This document shows, in pieces, positions 7,948-16,959 of a DNA stretch of 44,982 nucleotides. A program made the position numbers and the translations under genes. The stretch's first letter is position 1. The number at the start of each line of letters is the position of its first letter. The DNA comes from an uncultured Gammaproteobacteria bacterium (GTDB taxonomy: Bacteria; Pseudomonadota; Gammaproteobacteria; HK1): NCBI GenBank assembly GCA_947258715.1, contig CAMYJH010000026.1:16382-61363 (forward strand). Reading direction: 5' to 3'. A model generated the notes under the pieces. The model had not been told where the DNA came from, did no database searches, and worked only from the letters and a program-made list of their open reading frames with translations.

Positions 7948-7985
7948 CCGGCTTGCTTTAGGCTGGATTCCCTCGCCTAAGCCGG
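7948..7985 (+). promoter_or_regulatory. Stem-loop just upstream of the glycosyltransferase operon
   Basis: GCCTAAGCCGG at 7975-7985 pairs with CCGGCTT (7948-7954) and AGGC (7960-7963), giving 11 base pairs interrupted by a five-base bulge, with an 11-base loop. It ends ten bases before the GTG at 7996. No T-run follows. It could be a transcription-factor palindrome or an RNA structure limiting access to the start. Confidence 0.45.
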
Positions 7986-7995
7986 AATTCCAGTT

Positions 7996-9216
7996 GTGCG
8001 GACCGACCCCCGCAGCGCTCGTTTACTGATATACAGCCACGACACCTTCGGCCTCGGTCACCTTCGTCGATGCCGCAGGATCGCACAGTCGCTGGTGGCC
8101 CGCCGCAAGGGGCTTTCGGTTCTCATTCTGTCAGGCTCGCCTATCATCGGCAGCTTCGATTTTCGCACTCGGGTGGATTTCGTGCGCGTGCCGGGCGTTA
8201 TCAAGCTGCGCAACGGAGAGTATTCCTCGCTGAGCCTGCACATGGACGTCTCCGACGTGATGGAGATGCGCGCCTCTATTATCCGACACACGGCGGAAGT
8301 TTTTTCTCCCGACATATTCATCGTCGACAAGGAGCCATTGGGACTGCGGGGCGAGATTCAGGACACGCTGGTCATGCTCAAGCAGCGCGAGACGCGGCTG
8401 GTGCTCGGGCTTCGCGACGTCATGGATGACCCGGACCTACTGGCTGTGGAATGGGAGCGCAAGAATCCGATGCCTGCGCTGCGCGACCTTTACGACGAAA
8501 TCCTGGTTTACGGACTTCCTCAGATATGCAATCCCCTCGAGGGGATCGATCTGCCCGAGTCCGTGCGCCGAAAGATCACTTACACCGGGTATCTGAGAAG
8601 CACCCCCCCCAAACTGCCCGCGCATGATTGGTGGCAGATTGGCGATAAGGAGCCGTTCATTCTGGTAACCCCCGGGGGCGGCGGTGACGGCGAGCAGCTC
8701 GTCGATTGCGTCATCAGCGCATACGAGACCGATGCCGACATTCCCTATCCGGCACTGCTGGTGTTCGGGCCCTTCATGCATCCCAAGCGAAGGCGCTCCT
8801 TTCGTCGGCGGGTGGCTAAGCTCGATAGAGTGCGGGCCATTACTTTCGACACCCACGTGGAGCAACTCATGGACCGGGCGGCGGCCGTGGTCGCCATGGG
8901 TGGATACAACACTTTTTGTGAAATCCTCTCTTTCAATAAACGTGCGCTGGTCGTGCCCCGAAAAAAGCCCCGCATGGAACAGTACGTGCGCGCCGCGCGG
9001 GCAGCGGAGCTCGGGCTGGTGCGGATGCTGGAGGACAGCGAGCGCAACTCGCCACAGAGCATGGCGATCGCGTTGCGCACTCTTGCCATCCAGCCGTTGC
9101 CCTCGGAAGTGGTCGTACCCGGGCTGCTCGAAGGCCTGGAGAATATCCAAAGACTCGTCGACCGCTGGCTCGACGATGAAAAGTCCCCAAGGGTGGCGCT
9201 TGCCTCCAGGGCCTGA
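7996..9216 (+). CDS. MurG-like (GT28-type, GT-B fold) glycosyltransferase, first gene of glycan operon
   Basis: 406-residue predicted GT-B glycosyltransferase. The N-terminal donor/acceptor entrance motif reads YSHDTFGLGHLRRC, with the His-containing Gly-rich loop found in MurG-type enzymes. The C-terminal half carries TPGGGGDG at the start of the nucleotide-sugar-binding half and the conserved VAMGGYNTFCEIL, equivalent to the GG-x-x-T-x-x-E pattern of GT28 C-terminal domains. There is no signal peptide or clear membrane span. The GTG start at 7996 follows a stem-loop. It opens a run of genes with start/stop overlaps. A distant relative (12287-13462) lies four genes on. The sugar and acceptor are unknown. 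Confidence 0.8.
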   Translation: MRTDPRSARLLIYSHDTFGLGHLRRCRRIAQSLVARRKGLSVLILSGSPIIGSFDFRTRVDFVRVPGVIKLRNGEYSSLSLHMDVSDVMEMRASIIRHTAEVFSPDIFIVDKEPLGLRGEIQDTLVMLKQRETRLVLGLRDVMDDPDLLAVEWERKNPMPALRDLYDEILVYGLPQICNPLEGIDLPESVRRKITYTGYLRSTPPKLPAHDWWQIGDKEPFILVTPGGGGDGEQLVDCVISAYETDADIPYPALLVFGPFMHPKRRRSFRRRVAKLDRVRAITFDTHVEQLMDRAAAVVAMGGYNTFCEILSFNKRALVVPRKKPRMEQYVRAARAAELGLVRMLEDSERNSPQSMAIALRTLAIQPLPSEVVVPGLLEGLENIQRLVDRWLDDEKSPRVALASRA

Positions 9217-9280
9217 CCGCGGAACGCTGAGCGGCGGCCGGGGTCAACAGGCTGAGAATTTGATCGCCTCAGAGGAGCCG

Positions 9281-10549
9281 GTGGGCCCCATAATTGCAGT
9301 CCTGGTCAAAGGATATCCGCGCCTTTCGGAAACCTTCATCGCACAAGAGATTCGAGGCCTGGAGCGTCGAGGCATCAAGATGCGCATTTTTTCCCTGCGC
9401 CGGCCCTACGACCACGCCCAACACCCGGTCCACGACCAAATCGAAGCGCCGGTGGGTTACCTGCCGGAATATCTCTACCGCGAGCCGCTGCGGGTGCTTA
9501 GGGGACTGGGGGCGGCAGTGAGAGTTCCTGGATTCGGCGCCGTTTTTCGGCTCTGGTTCAAGGATCTGGTCCGTGACCCGACGCCGAACCGGATCCGGCG
9601 TTTCGGCCAGGCTTTGGTGCTGGCCCGGGAGCTGCCGCCGGACGTGACCCATCTGCACGCGCATTTCCTTCATACCCCGGCGTCGGTGGCGCGATACGCG
9701 GCGATGCTGCTCGGGCTGCCCTGGAGCTGCTCGGCCCATGCCAAGGACATCTGGACCACCCCCGAATGGGAAAAGCGGGAGAAGCTCGCGGACTGCGCCT
9801 GGGCGGTGACCTGCACCGAATTAAATTTCGACCATCTGTGCGGGCTTTCTCCTAACCGCCAGCGGCTGGAGCTCGTTTATCACGGCCTCGACTTCGAATG
9901 CTTTCCCGCCCCGAGCGGTAACCGCCGCGGCCTGGACGGCTCCGGCCCGGAGCAGGTCGTGAGACTGCTTTGCGTCGGTCGCGCGGTGGAGAAGAAAGGT
10001 CTTGACGACCTACTCGCCGCGCTGAGCAGGCTGCCTTCGTCCTTACACTGGGAATTCCACCACGTGGGCGGCGGCCCTATGCTGGATCGGTTGAGGCGCC
10101 AATCGCAACGACTGGGGCTGGCCGATCGAGTTCACTGGCACGGGCCCCTTGCCCAGGGAGAAGTCCTTCGCCATTACGCCGCCGCCGATCTTTTCGTGCT
10201 CGCTTCCCGGATCGCTCGAGACGGGGACCGGGACGGCCTCCCCAACGTGCTGATGGAGGCCCAGAGTCAGCGCCTGGCCTGCGTCGCCACCCGGGTATCG
10301 GCAATTCCCGAACTGGTCCAGGACGGCGAGACCGGTGTCTTGACGCCTCCCGGGGACGTGGACGCGCTGGCGGATGCCATCACACGGCTAATGACGCAAC
10401 CGCGAATTCGCGCGCGGCTCGCCGCGGCAGGGGAGCGGCGGGTTAGAGAGGCATTCGACTTTTCATCGGGGCTGGATCGGTTGGTGCGCCGCCTGCAGCT
10501 GGATGTTCCGAATCCGCTGCAGAAAATGCGCGATCGTGCCTTGGCGTGA
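9281..10549 (+). CDS. Family 4 (GT-B) glycosyltransferase
   Basis: About 422 residues. The N-terminal half begins VAVLVKGYPRLSETF-like (here IAVLVKGYPRLSETFIAQEI), typical of GT4 enzymes that build exopolysaccharide; the C-terminal half has VGRAVEKKGLDDLL, the GGGPMLDRLRR loop and the acidic donor-binding region RDGLPNVLMEAQS followed by SAIPELVQDGETG. The frame is open far upstream inside the preceding gene, but that part is out-of-frame translation. I chose GTG 9281, with GAGGAG three bases upstream; TTG 9260 is an alternative. Its stop overlaps the next start by four bases (GTGA), implying translational coupling. Likely cytoplasmic or membrane-peripheral, transferring a sugar to a lipid-linked or polysaccharide acceptor. 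Confidence 0.85.
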   Translation: MGPIIAVLVKGYPRLSETFIAQEIRGLERRGIKMRIFSLRRPYDHAQHPVHDQIEAPVGYLPEYLYREPLRVLRGLGAAVRVPGFGAVFRLWFKDLVRDPTPNRIRRFGQALVLARELPPDVTHLHAHFLHTPASVARYAAMLLGLPWSCSAHAKDIWTTPEWEKREKLADCAWAVTCTELNFDHLCGLSPNRQRLELVYHGLDFECFPAPSGNRRGLDGSGPEQVVRLLCVGRAVEKKGLDDLLAALSRLPSSLHWEFHHVGGGPMLDRLRRQSQRLGLADRVHWHGPLAQGEVLRHYAAADLFVLASRIARDGDRDGLPNVLMEAQSQRLACVATRVSAIPELVQDGETGVLTPPGDVDALADAITRLMTQPRIRARLAAAGERRVREAFDFSSGLDRLVRRLQLDVPNPLQKMRDRALA

Positions 10550-11697
10550 AGCTCGCCTTTTACGCGCCGCTGAAGCCACCCGACCACCCGGTCCCCTCGG
10601 GCGATCGCCTGATCGCGAAGCTGCTGCTTCAGGCTCTAGAGAGAGGCGGCCACACGCCGACGCTCGCGACCCGATTCCGCAGCTATGAAGGCCGGGGTGA
10701 CGCTGCCCGTCAGCGGCGCCTGAAATCCGTGGGTGAACGCCTGGGACAGCGCCTCATTGCCCGCTTGCGCCGGGTCGAGAAAGCCGAGCGGCCACGCCTA
10801 TGGGTCACGTACCACCTCTACCACAAGGCGCCGGACTGGATAGGTCCTCCGGTAAGTCGCGCCCTGGGTATCCCCTATGTCGTTATCGAAGGGACCGTGG
10901 CCCCGAAACAAAGAATCGGTCCCTGGCGGGAAGGCTTTGTTGCCGCCACCGAAGCCATTGTCAATGCGGACCTGGTTATTGCAATCAACAGCAGCGATAT
11001 ACCGTGCGTGCGCGCGGTGTTAAAGGGTCCGGAGCGGCTGGTGCAACTCAAGCCGTTTATCGATCTGTCTTTGTTCAATGGAACCGGTGTCGGTGGAATC
11101 GGCCGGGCGCGGCTCGCCTTTGAGCTTGGCATTTCATCGACGCTACCCTGGCTCGTCACCGTCGCCATGATGCGCCCCGGCAATAAGCTCGAATCCTTTC
11201 GTCTACTCGCGAAGGCCCTAAGGGCAAACCAGGAAACTCCTTGGCATCTGCTGGTGGTCGGTGACGGTGGGGCCCGCGCGCAGGTGCAAGCCGCGTTTAG
11301 CTGCGTCAACTCGGCGCGGGTGACCTTTCTCGGTCTTCGCCCCCGGAGGGAGATCGCGGCGCTGCTCGGCGCCAGCGATTTGTTCCTGTGGCCGGCGGTG
11401 GCCGAGCCGTTGGGGATGGCCATGCTGGAAGCGCAGGCCGCGGGGCTTGCGGTGGTGGCGGGTGACAGCGGCGGCGTTTCGGACATCGTTCGCCACGGCG
11501 AAACCGGCCTGCTTGCGCCTCCCGGAAACGTTGAGGCGTTTGCCAGCTTGGTGGACACCTTGCTCAAGGATGGCGGTTTGCGGCGCATATTGGGGGTCCG
11601 CGCCCGGGCGCGGGCCAAGACCACGCACTCCCTGGATGCGGCCGCCTCTGCCCTGGATGGCTGGATCAAGCACTTGAACCGTGACGTCCCGCCATGA
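10546..11697 (+). CDS. Family 4 (GT-B) glycosyltransferase
   Basis: 383 residues starting with GTG in a GTGA overlap with the upstream gene. The N-terminus MKLAFYAPLKPPDHPVPSGD is a standard GT4 opening with a glycine-containing acceptor loop. The C-terminal domain shows LVTVAMMRPGNKLESF, LLVVGDGGARAQV, and the donor-site region LWPAVAEPLGMAMLEAQAAG followed by SGGVSDIVRHGETGLL, where the Glu residues of the E-x7-E pattern lie. There are no membrane segments. It ends in an ATGA overlap with the phosphatase gene. The donor sugar cannot be read from the sequence. Confidence 0.85.
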   Translation: MKLAFYAPLKPPDHPVPSGDRLIAKLLLQALERGGHTPTLATRFRSYEGRGDAARQRRLKSVGERLGQRLIARLRRVEKAERPRLWVTYHLYHKAPDWIGPPVSRALGIPYVVIEGTVAPKQRIGPWREGFVAATEAIVNADLVIAINSSDIPCVRAVLKGPERLVQLKPFIDLSLFNGTGVGGIGRARLAFELGISSTLPWLVTVAMMRPGNKLESFRLLAKALRANQETPWHLLVVGDGGARAQVQAAFSCVNSARVTFLGLRPRREIAALLGASDLFLWPAVAEPLGMAMLEAQAAGLAVVAGDSGGVSDIVRHGETGLLAPPGNVEAFASLVDTLLKDGGLRRILGVRARARAKTTHSLDAAASALDGWIKHLNRDVPP

Positions 11698-12290
11698 CCC
11701 AGGTGTTTCTTGTCCGTCACGGGCGTACTTCGTGGAACGACGACAAGCGCATTCAGGGCCACACGGACATTCCCTTGAACGACGACGGTCGAGCGGAGCT
11801 GAGCGCGCTCCGGGTGCCATCGGAGTACAAGTCCTGGCCGGTTCACGCCAGTCCGCTTCAGCGCGCGGTGGAGACCGCCAGGCTTTTGCAGCTGAAGCCG
11901 CCACATCTGGACCCTCGGCTGAAGGAAATGCACTACGGAGAGTGGGAGGGCGCCACTTGGGCCGAGCTCGAGGCCCGATATGGAAACGCCCTCGCGGTCC
12001 GGGCCCGCCGGGGGCTCGAGTTCAGACCCGACGGGGGGGAGAGTCCCGCTGAGCTCAAGCTTCGGCTGAAGTCCTGGTTGGACGACGTTCGAAGCCAGGG
12101 ACGCGACACCGTGGCGGTGACTCACAAGGGCGTCATTCGCATGGCCCTTGCCATGGCAACCGGCTGGGATCTGGTCTCAAAGGCTCCGGCGAAACTGCGC
12201 TGGGACTGCGGTCACCTGTTTACACTGTCGGCGGACGAACAGCGCGCTATCCAGGTGGCCAGCCTCAACGTGGCGTTGGTGTCGCCGTGA
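11694..12290 (+). CDS. Histidine phosphatase family protein (phosphoglycerate mutase-like)
   Basis: 198 residues. The catalytic motif LVRHGRTSWN (His9 of the RHG triad) opens the protein; later catalytic residues are ASPLQRAVETA (Arg), EMHYGEWEG (Glu) and VTHKGVIR (second His). Members with this layout include alpha-ribazole phosphatase, GpmB-like enzymes and sugar phosphatases. No cobalamin genes are nearby, and the gene is sandwiched with four-base overlaps between glycosyltransferases, so dephosphorylation of a sugar phosphate or glycosylated intermediate for glycan assembly is the more likely role. Length and start are normal for the family. Confidence 0.85.
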   Translation: MTQVFLVRHGRTSWNDDKRIQGHTDIPLNDDGRAELSALRVPSEYKSWPVHASPLQRAVETARLLQLKPPHLDPRLKEMHYGEWEGATWAELEARYGNALAVRARRGLEFRPDGGESPAELKLRLKSWLDDVRSQGRDTVAVTHKGVIRMALAMATGWDLVSKAPAKLRWDCGHLFTLSADEQRAIQVASLNVALVSP

Positions 12291-13462
12291 GCCGGATTCG
12301 GGTCATGCTTTGGGTCCAACACCTGTTCGGCATCGGCCATCAGCGACGCGCAGCCTTGATTGCGAAGCAGCTGTGCCAGCGGGGCGCGGAGGTGTGTTAC
12401 GTCTCCGGCGGTTACCCGTGTCCCGGTCTCGATCCAGGCGACGCCCGCTTAGTCCAGCTTCCGCCGGCGCGGGCGGCCGACTACAGCTATCGAACGCTGC
12501 TGGACGAATGCGGTGAACCCGTGAGCGCCGACTGGCGGCACGCGCGGCGAGAATTGCTGCTGAGGGTATTCGACGATTTCCGCCCCCATGCCCTGGTGAC
12601 CGAGAGCTACCCCTTCGGTCGCGGCCTGTTGCGGTTCGAGCTCGAGCCTCTGATCGAGCGCGCTCACATGGCCAGGCCCCGGCCGCGACTGCTGTGCTCG
12701 GTGCGGGACATTATTCAGCCCCGGAGTGAGAAGAGAAACCAGATGATTGCCGAACTTGTTCTGGCACGCTTTGATCTGGTGCTGGTGCACTCGGACCCCA
12801 GGGTCGTCGAGTTCGGGGCCAGCTTTCCGGCCGCCGGCGCAATCGGAGAGCGCATCCGCTATACCGGCTACGTGGCGGAGAGCGGCGCTACCGAGACTGT
12901 ATCGGCCGAGGGCAACGGAACCGGGGTGCTGGTATCGGGGGGAGGTGGCGTGGTGGCCGAAAGTCTGCTCGAGGCCGCCCTTCGCGCCCACTCTCTGTCG
13001 CGACTAAGCCATGAACCCTGGCGCGTACTGGCGGGACCCGCGGTGGGCGCGACGGCATTTCAAAGGCTTAAAAGGCTCGCCAGCGGCAGCGCCCGGGTGG
13101 AACGCAATCGCACGGATTTCTTGGCCCGGCTGGCCGCCTGCCGGGTGTCTCTTTCCCAGGCTGGCTACAACACGCTCATCGACGTGGTGGCTGCTCGCGC
13201 CCGAGCCATCGTGGTGCCCTTCAGCGACGGCGATCAATCGGAACAGCCGGCCCGGGCCAAGCTGTTTGCACAGAAAGGCCTGGTTCGAGTGCTCTCGTCC
13301 GGGAGTCTGGATCCGTCTTTACTGGCCGCGTCCGTGGACAATGCGGCCGAAGCCCCCAGACCTCCCGCAGGCATTCTCGACTTGAGGGGGGCCGAACGAG
13401 CGGCGGAAATGGTGCTTGCGACCGTAGGGAGGGCCCCTCCGGGCGGCGAAGAGCGCAGATGA
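12287..13462 (+). CDS. Second MurG-like (GT28-type) glycosyltransferase
   Basis: 391 residues with a GTG start in a GTGA overlap with the phosphatase gene. The N-terminal loop reads LWVQHLFGIGHQRRAALIA, matching the GLGHLRRCRRIA region of the first gene of the operon, and SVRDIIQPRSEKRN corresponds to GLRDVMDDPDLLA there. The C-terminal half has LVSGGGGVVAESLLEAA and LSQAGYNTLIDVVAA, the GT28 donor-binding signature. It therefore appears to be a diverged paralogue of the 7996 gene, implying two related but distinct linkages. No transmembrane segment is obvious. Confidence 0.8.
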   Translation: MSRIRVMLWVQHLFGIGHQRRAALIAKQLCQRGAEVCYVSGGYPCPGLDPGDARLVQLPPARAADYSYRTLLDECGEPVSADWRHARRELLLRVFDDFRPHALVTESYPFGRGLLRFELEPLIERAHMARPRPRLLCSVRDIIQPRSEKRNQMIAELVLARFDLVLVHSDPRVVEFGASFPAAGAIGERIRYTGYVAESGATETVSAEGNGTGVLVSGGGGVVAESLLEAALRAHSLSRLSHEPWRVLAGPAVGATAFQRLKRLASGSARVERNRTDFLARLAACRVSLSQAGYNTLIDVVAARARAIVVPFSDGDQSEQPARAKLFAQKGLVRVLSSGSLDPSLLAASVDNAAEAPRPPAGILDLRGAERAAEMVLATVGRAPPGGEERR

Positions 13463-13511
13463 AGCGTGGACTGAGTTCGGCTTCGATGCCAGCCGTCGCG
13501 GTAGCAGCCGG

Positions 13512-14273
13512 ATGAGCGACTGGAATGCCATCGACGCCGAGCTGGACTGCTGGTCCCGAGCCGGCAGAGTCGCCACTTTCTGGTGGCGCGACGATGACGC
13601 GTGCGAGCCGACGCCTGCGTTATCGAGGTTGATTGCTCTGAGCGATCGCTATCGCGTGGCGATCAGTCTCTCCGTAATACCGGCGAAGGCCGGAGACGCG
13701 CTGCGAGACGCGCTGATACCCTATCCAGCTGCAAACGTGCTCCAACACGGGTTTGCCCACCTGAATCACGCACCATCCAACGAAAAATCCGCGGAGTACG
13801 GCGCGCATCGTGCGGCGAGAATCATGAGCGCTGAACTCGAACATGGGTTAATGCGTCTGCAGGGCATGTTCGAGAAGCGCTGCCTGCCGCTGCTGGTACC
13901 GCCGTGGAACCGAATTTCGGAAAGCCTGATTCCGGTCCTGCCTTCGCTCGGATTTCTAGGTCTCTCCGTCTTCAGGCCCCGATGCTCGTCCTCACCCGCC
14001 CCTGGGCTGCGCCAGGTCAACACCCACGTGGACATCATCGACTGGCGCAGCAGTCGCAGTTTCAAGGGCACCGCACGTCTGGCAGCAGAAATCTCCGCAC
14101 ATCTGTCGGCCCGGCGGCGGAAGGAAGTCGACGCCCGGGAGCCCACGGGCATCTTGAGCCACCACTTGGTTCATGATGATGACTGCTGGCGCTTCCTGCA
14201 GCAGTTGTTTGCGCGCACCCGTGAGCGTGAGAATGTTCAATGGCTGACAGCCGCAGAGGCCCTCGAGTCGTGA
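13512..14273 (+). CDS. Polysaccharide deacetylase-like (NodB/CE4 fold) protein
   Basis: 253 residues. The metal-binding motifs of carbohydrate esterase family 4 are recognisable but unusual: WWRDDDA near residue 25 for the catalytic and metal aspartates, QHGFAHLNHA near 78 in place of the HS-x-x-x-H motif, VPPWNR near 133 for the substrate-groove motif and a late SHHLVHDDD. No signal peptide is visible, so a cytoplasmic enzyme acting on an intermediate is more likely than a wall enzyme. It starts at an ATG 49 bases after the previous stop, and its end overlaps the next gene. Removal of N-acetyl groups from an amino sugar of the operon's glycan is the reasonable guess. Confidence 0.72.
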   Translation: MSDWNAIDAELDCWSRAGRVATFWWRDDDACEPTPALSRLIALSDRYRVAISLSVIPAKAGDALRDALIPYPAANVLQHGFAHLNHAPSNEKSAEYGAHRAARIMSAELEHGLMRLQGMFEKRCLPLLVPPWNRISESLIPVLPSLGFLGLSVFRPRCSSSPAPGLRQVNTHVDIIDWRSSRSFKGTARLAAEISAHLSARRRKEVDAREPTGILSHHLVHDDDCWRFLQQLFARTRERENVQWLTAAEALES

Positions 14274-14776
14274 CCAGCTACCGTTATCCGACCCGCGCAG
14301 TGATGCGCGATTATCTGCTCTCGGGGACAGGTCTGGCGTTGTTTCTGCCGCCGCTTGCTTTAATGAATCTGCCCCTGGTGACGGCGCTGATTTTTTCTGC
14401 CGTAGGCGGACTTTTTCTGATTTTCGGACTGCAGGTATATCGTCGCCACAGAACCCGAATCGAACTCTCTGATGACGGCCTGTGCGTGATTCCTGGCGGC
14501 CGCGCGCTGCCCTGGAACGGGCTTTCGAATCTGGTTCTTTCTTACTTTACCGTGCGTCGGGAAGGAGAGCGTGGATGGATGGAGCTCAAGCTGGTGTCTG
14601 AAGCGCAGAGCCTTCGCCTGGATTCACGCCTGGAGGGCTTCAGCGAAATTGCGGCCTCCGCGGCCCGGGCGGCGGTTCACAATGGGCTGGATCTCGATCC
14701 GGCAACGCGTGCCAACCTCGAGGCGCTGGGAGTTGACGCTCCGAAAAAGGACACGGCTGATGAAGACCGTCGCTGA
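14270..14776 (+). CDS. Small membrane protein with two helices and a PH-like cytoplasmic tail
   Basis: About 168 residues. Two adjacent hydrophobic segments (LLSGTGLALFLPPLALMNL and LVTALIFSAVGGLFLIFGL) are followed by a soluble region with RIELSDDGLCVIPGGRALPW, a pattern seen in small bacterial PH-like proteins. I chose GTG at 14270 because it gives the four-base GTGA overlap used throughout this operon; an ATG at 14240 would give ten more residues and a 34-base overlap. The 3' end overlaps the next gene by 17 bases, linking the glycan operon to the ABC importer transcriptionally. I do not recognise a specific function. Confidence 0.65.
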   Translation: MTSYRYPTRAVMRDYLLSGTGLALFLPPLALMNLPLVTALIFSAVGGLFLIFGLQVYRRHRTRIELSDDGLCVIPGGRALPWNGLSNLVLSYFTVRREGERGWMELKLVSEAQSLRLDSRLEGFSEIAASAARAAVHNGLDLDPATRANLEALGVDAPKKDTADEDRR

Positions 14777-16670
14777 GAACCTACTCGAGGTGCGCGATCT
14801 GCAGGTGGAGTTTCGGCTCCATCCGGCGGGGATACTGCGCGTCGTGGAGGACGTCTCCTTTCGGGTACGGCCGGGGGCTACGGTGGCGCTGGTGGGCGAA
14901 TCCGGCTCCGGGAAGTCGGTCATCTCCCAGGCCATCATGCGGATTCTTCCGCGCGCCGCTCGAATCACCGGCGGCAGCATCGTTTTCCATGATGCGGGCG
15001 CCTGTGACGCTGCCGGTCGGACCAGAGACGGTATCGACATTGCCGCCCTGGATGCGGACAGTGCCCCAATGCGCGAAATCCGGGGAGGCAGGATCGCGAT
15101 GATCTTCCAGGAGCCCATGACTTCCCTTTCACCCCTGCACACCGTCGGGAACCAGGTTTCCGAGGCGCTGAGGCTGCACCAGCCTACCGATATGAGCCAC
15201 GCCCAGGAGGCCACCATAGAGATGCTGAACCGGGTGGGATTTCCAGATCCGGTGCGGGCCTTTCACACCTATCCGTTCGAACTCTCGGGCGGCCTGCGCC
15301 AGCGCGCCATGATCGCCATGGCGCTCATCTGCCGGCCCGCGCTGTTGATTGCCGACGAACCGACCACCGCTCTCGACGTGACCATTCAGGCGCAGATCTT
15401 GAAGCTGATTCAGGACCTCCAGGGGCAGTTCCACATGGCGGTGCTGCTCATTACCCACGACCTGGGGGTGGTGGCCAACATGGCTGAGGAAGTGGTGGTG
15501 GTTTATCACGGCAAGGTCATGGAGCGGGGACAGCTGGAGGAAATCTTCAACCGCCCCCGCCACCCGTATCTGAAGGCGCTCATGCGCGCCGTGCCCCGGG
15601 TGGGGATGAAACCCGGCGAGCGGCTCACGCCTATTCGCGAAGCGGCGGGCACGAGGAACGGCCACCTGGCGCGCAAGGGGTCTCGGGTCCAGGATACCTC
15701 GACCCCTCTATTAGAGGTCAGGGGTGTCAGCAAGCGCTTCGGCACCAGGAAATCCGGGTTCTTTTTTGCTGCTCCCGGCGCCGAGCTGCTGGCCGTGGAC
15801 GACGTCAGCTTTCAGATCCAGCGCGGCGAATGCTTGGGACTGGTGGGAGAGAGCGGCTGCGGTAAAACCACGCTCAGCAAGATCATCCTCCGGGCCGTTA
15901 ATCCCGATGCGGGCGAGCTTGTTTTCAACGACGCCGAGGGACCCATTTCCCTGGTGGAACTCGAGGACGATGCGCTGCTGGAGGTGCGAAAGAAGATCCA
16001 GTACATATTTCAGGATCCGTTCAGTTCCCTCAATCCTCGAATGACGGTCTTCGATATCGTCAGCGAGCCGCTGGTGATCCACGGAGAGCGGGACAAGGGG
16101 CGGCTGCGGTCGGCGGTCACCGAATTGCTGGGACACGTGGGGCTGGACCCAAGGTTTTCGTCCCGCTATCCGCACAGCTTCTCGGGTGGACAGCGCCAGC
16201 GCATCGGGATCGCGCGGGCATTGGCGCTGCATCCGGATCTGCTTATTTGCGACGAGCCGGTTTCAGCCCTCGACGTCTCGGTTCAGGCGCAAGTGCTCAA
16301 TCTGCTCAAGGACCTGCAGAGCGAATTCGGGTTGACCTACCTGTTCATTTCCCACAATTTGGCGGTGGTGGATTACGTGGCCGACCGGATCGCGGTGATG
16401 TGCGCGGGCAGCATCGTCGAAATTGCGCCGCGGGAAATGCTTTTCCGTCATCCCGTGCATCCTTACACCAAGGCTTTGCTGGCCGCGGTGCCGCGCGCAG
16501 AGCTGGACAAGAAGCTGGACCTCAGCGCCCTGATGGAGGGTCGCGTCTCCAACCCGTCGGCGTGGCCGGAGCCGTTTACCCTGGGCGCGGGTCGGCGCCC
16601 GAATCTGTATCACCTGGGCGAGGGTCACTTCGTTCGCGCCAGCGCGGAAGTGCACGAAGCGCCGATCTGA
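14760..16670 (+). CDS. Duplicated ATPase of a peptide ABC importer (YejF-like)
   Basis: 636 residues carrying two complete ABC ATPase domains in one chain. Domain 1: Walker A GESGSGKS, signature LSGGLRQR, Walker [14 protein letters not shown]. Domain 2: [29 protein letters not shown]. Both have Q-loops (IFQEPMTSL and IFQDPFSSL) and the C-terminal oligopeptide-type extension ([30 protein letters not shown]). The arrangement is that of YejF, where DppD- and DppF-like subunits are fused. The ATG at 14760 begins [17 protein letters not shown]; the frame is open further upstream only as a shadow of the previous gene. The binding protein and both permeases follow in order. It energises uptake of peptides or peptide-like compounds across the inner membrane. 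Confidence 0.92.
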   Translation: MKTVAENLLEVRDLQVEFRLHPAGILRVVEDVSFRVRPGATVALVGESGSGKSVISQAIMRILPRAARITGGSIVFHDAGACDAAGRTRDGIDIAALDADSAPMREIRGGRIAMIFQEPMTSLSPLHTVGNQVSEALRLHQPTDMSHAQEATIEMLNRVGFPDPVRAFHTYPFELSGGLRQRAMIAMALICRPALLIADEPTTALDVTIQAQILKLIQDLQGQFHMAVLLITHDLGVVANMAEEVVVVYHGKVMERGQLEEIFNRPRHPYLKALMRAVPRVGMKPGERLTPIREAAGTRNGHLARKGSRVQDTSTPLLEVRGVSKRFGTRKSGFFFAAPGAELLAVDDVSFQIQRGECLGLVGESGCGKTTLSKIILRAVNPDAGELVFNDAEGPISLVELEDDALLEVRKKIQYIFQDPFSSLNPRMTVFDIVSEPLVIHGERDKGRLRSAVTELLGHVGLDPRFSSRYPHSFSGGQRQRIGIARALALHPDLLICDEPVSALDVSVQAQVLNLLKDLQSEFGLTYLFISHNLAVVDYVADRIAVMCAGSIVEIAPREMLFRHPVHPYTKALLAAVPRAELDKKLDLSALMEGRVSNPSAWPEPFTLGAGRRPNLYHLGEGHFVRASAEVHEAPI

Positions 16671-16959
16671 ATCATCGCTGAGGCATTGCCGACCGAGCGC
16701 CGCGCCAAAAACGCTGGTCCGGGCGTTCGCTGGATGATGTACGTTTCAGCGGCCAGATAGCGGCGACATCCTCCAAGCCCATTTCGCGGGTGGGGAAATT
16801 TCTTCTCTCGCGCCTTTTTCTTGGCCCAAGAGGCTGGATTTGGCCGCCTAGGGCCGGTATTTTACCCGCTACAAGCCGGTTGCAGAGGGGCCCGTAAGCG
16901 TCAGGCCCTCTAAGCCCCATGGCCGCCCGGGGCTACCTTGTCATCGAGTACCAAAGACC

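Noticed and set aside
8684..9280. N-terminal extension of the GT4 gene overlapping the first glycosyltransferase
   Set aside because: This part reads through the preceding gene in another frame with no family character; the GT4 fold begins after 9281.
10875..12125. 416-codon minus-strand open frame
   Set aside because: It is antisense to the GT4 and phosphatase genes; the translation is low-complexity and Ser/Pro/Arg-rich without motifs.
14571..14759. N-terminal extension of the fused ATPase
   Set aside because: It is an out-of-frame reading of the small membrane protein gene; the ABC domain begins at the ATG 14760.
16884..16912. Terminator before the solute-binding protein
   Set aside because: An imperfect GC stem without a T-run; termination here would also separate an ATPase from its partners.
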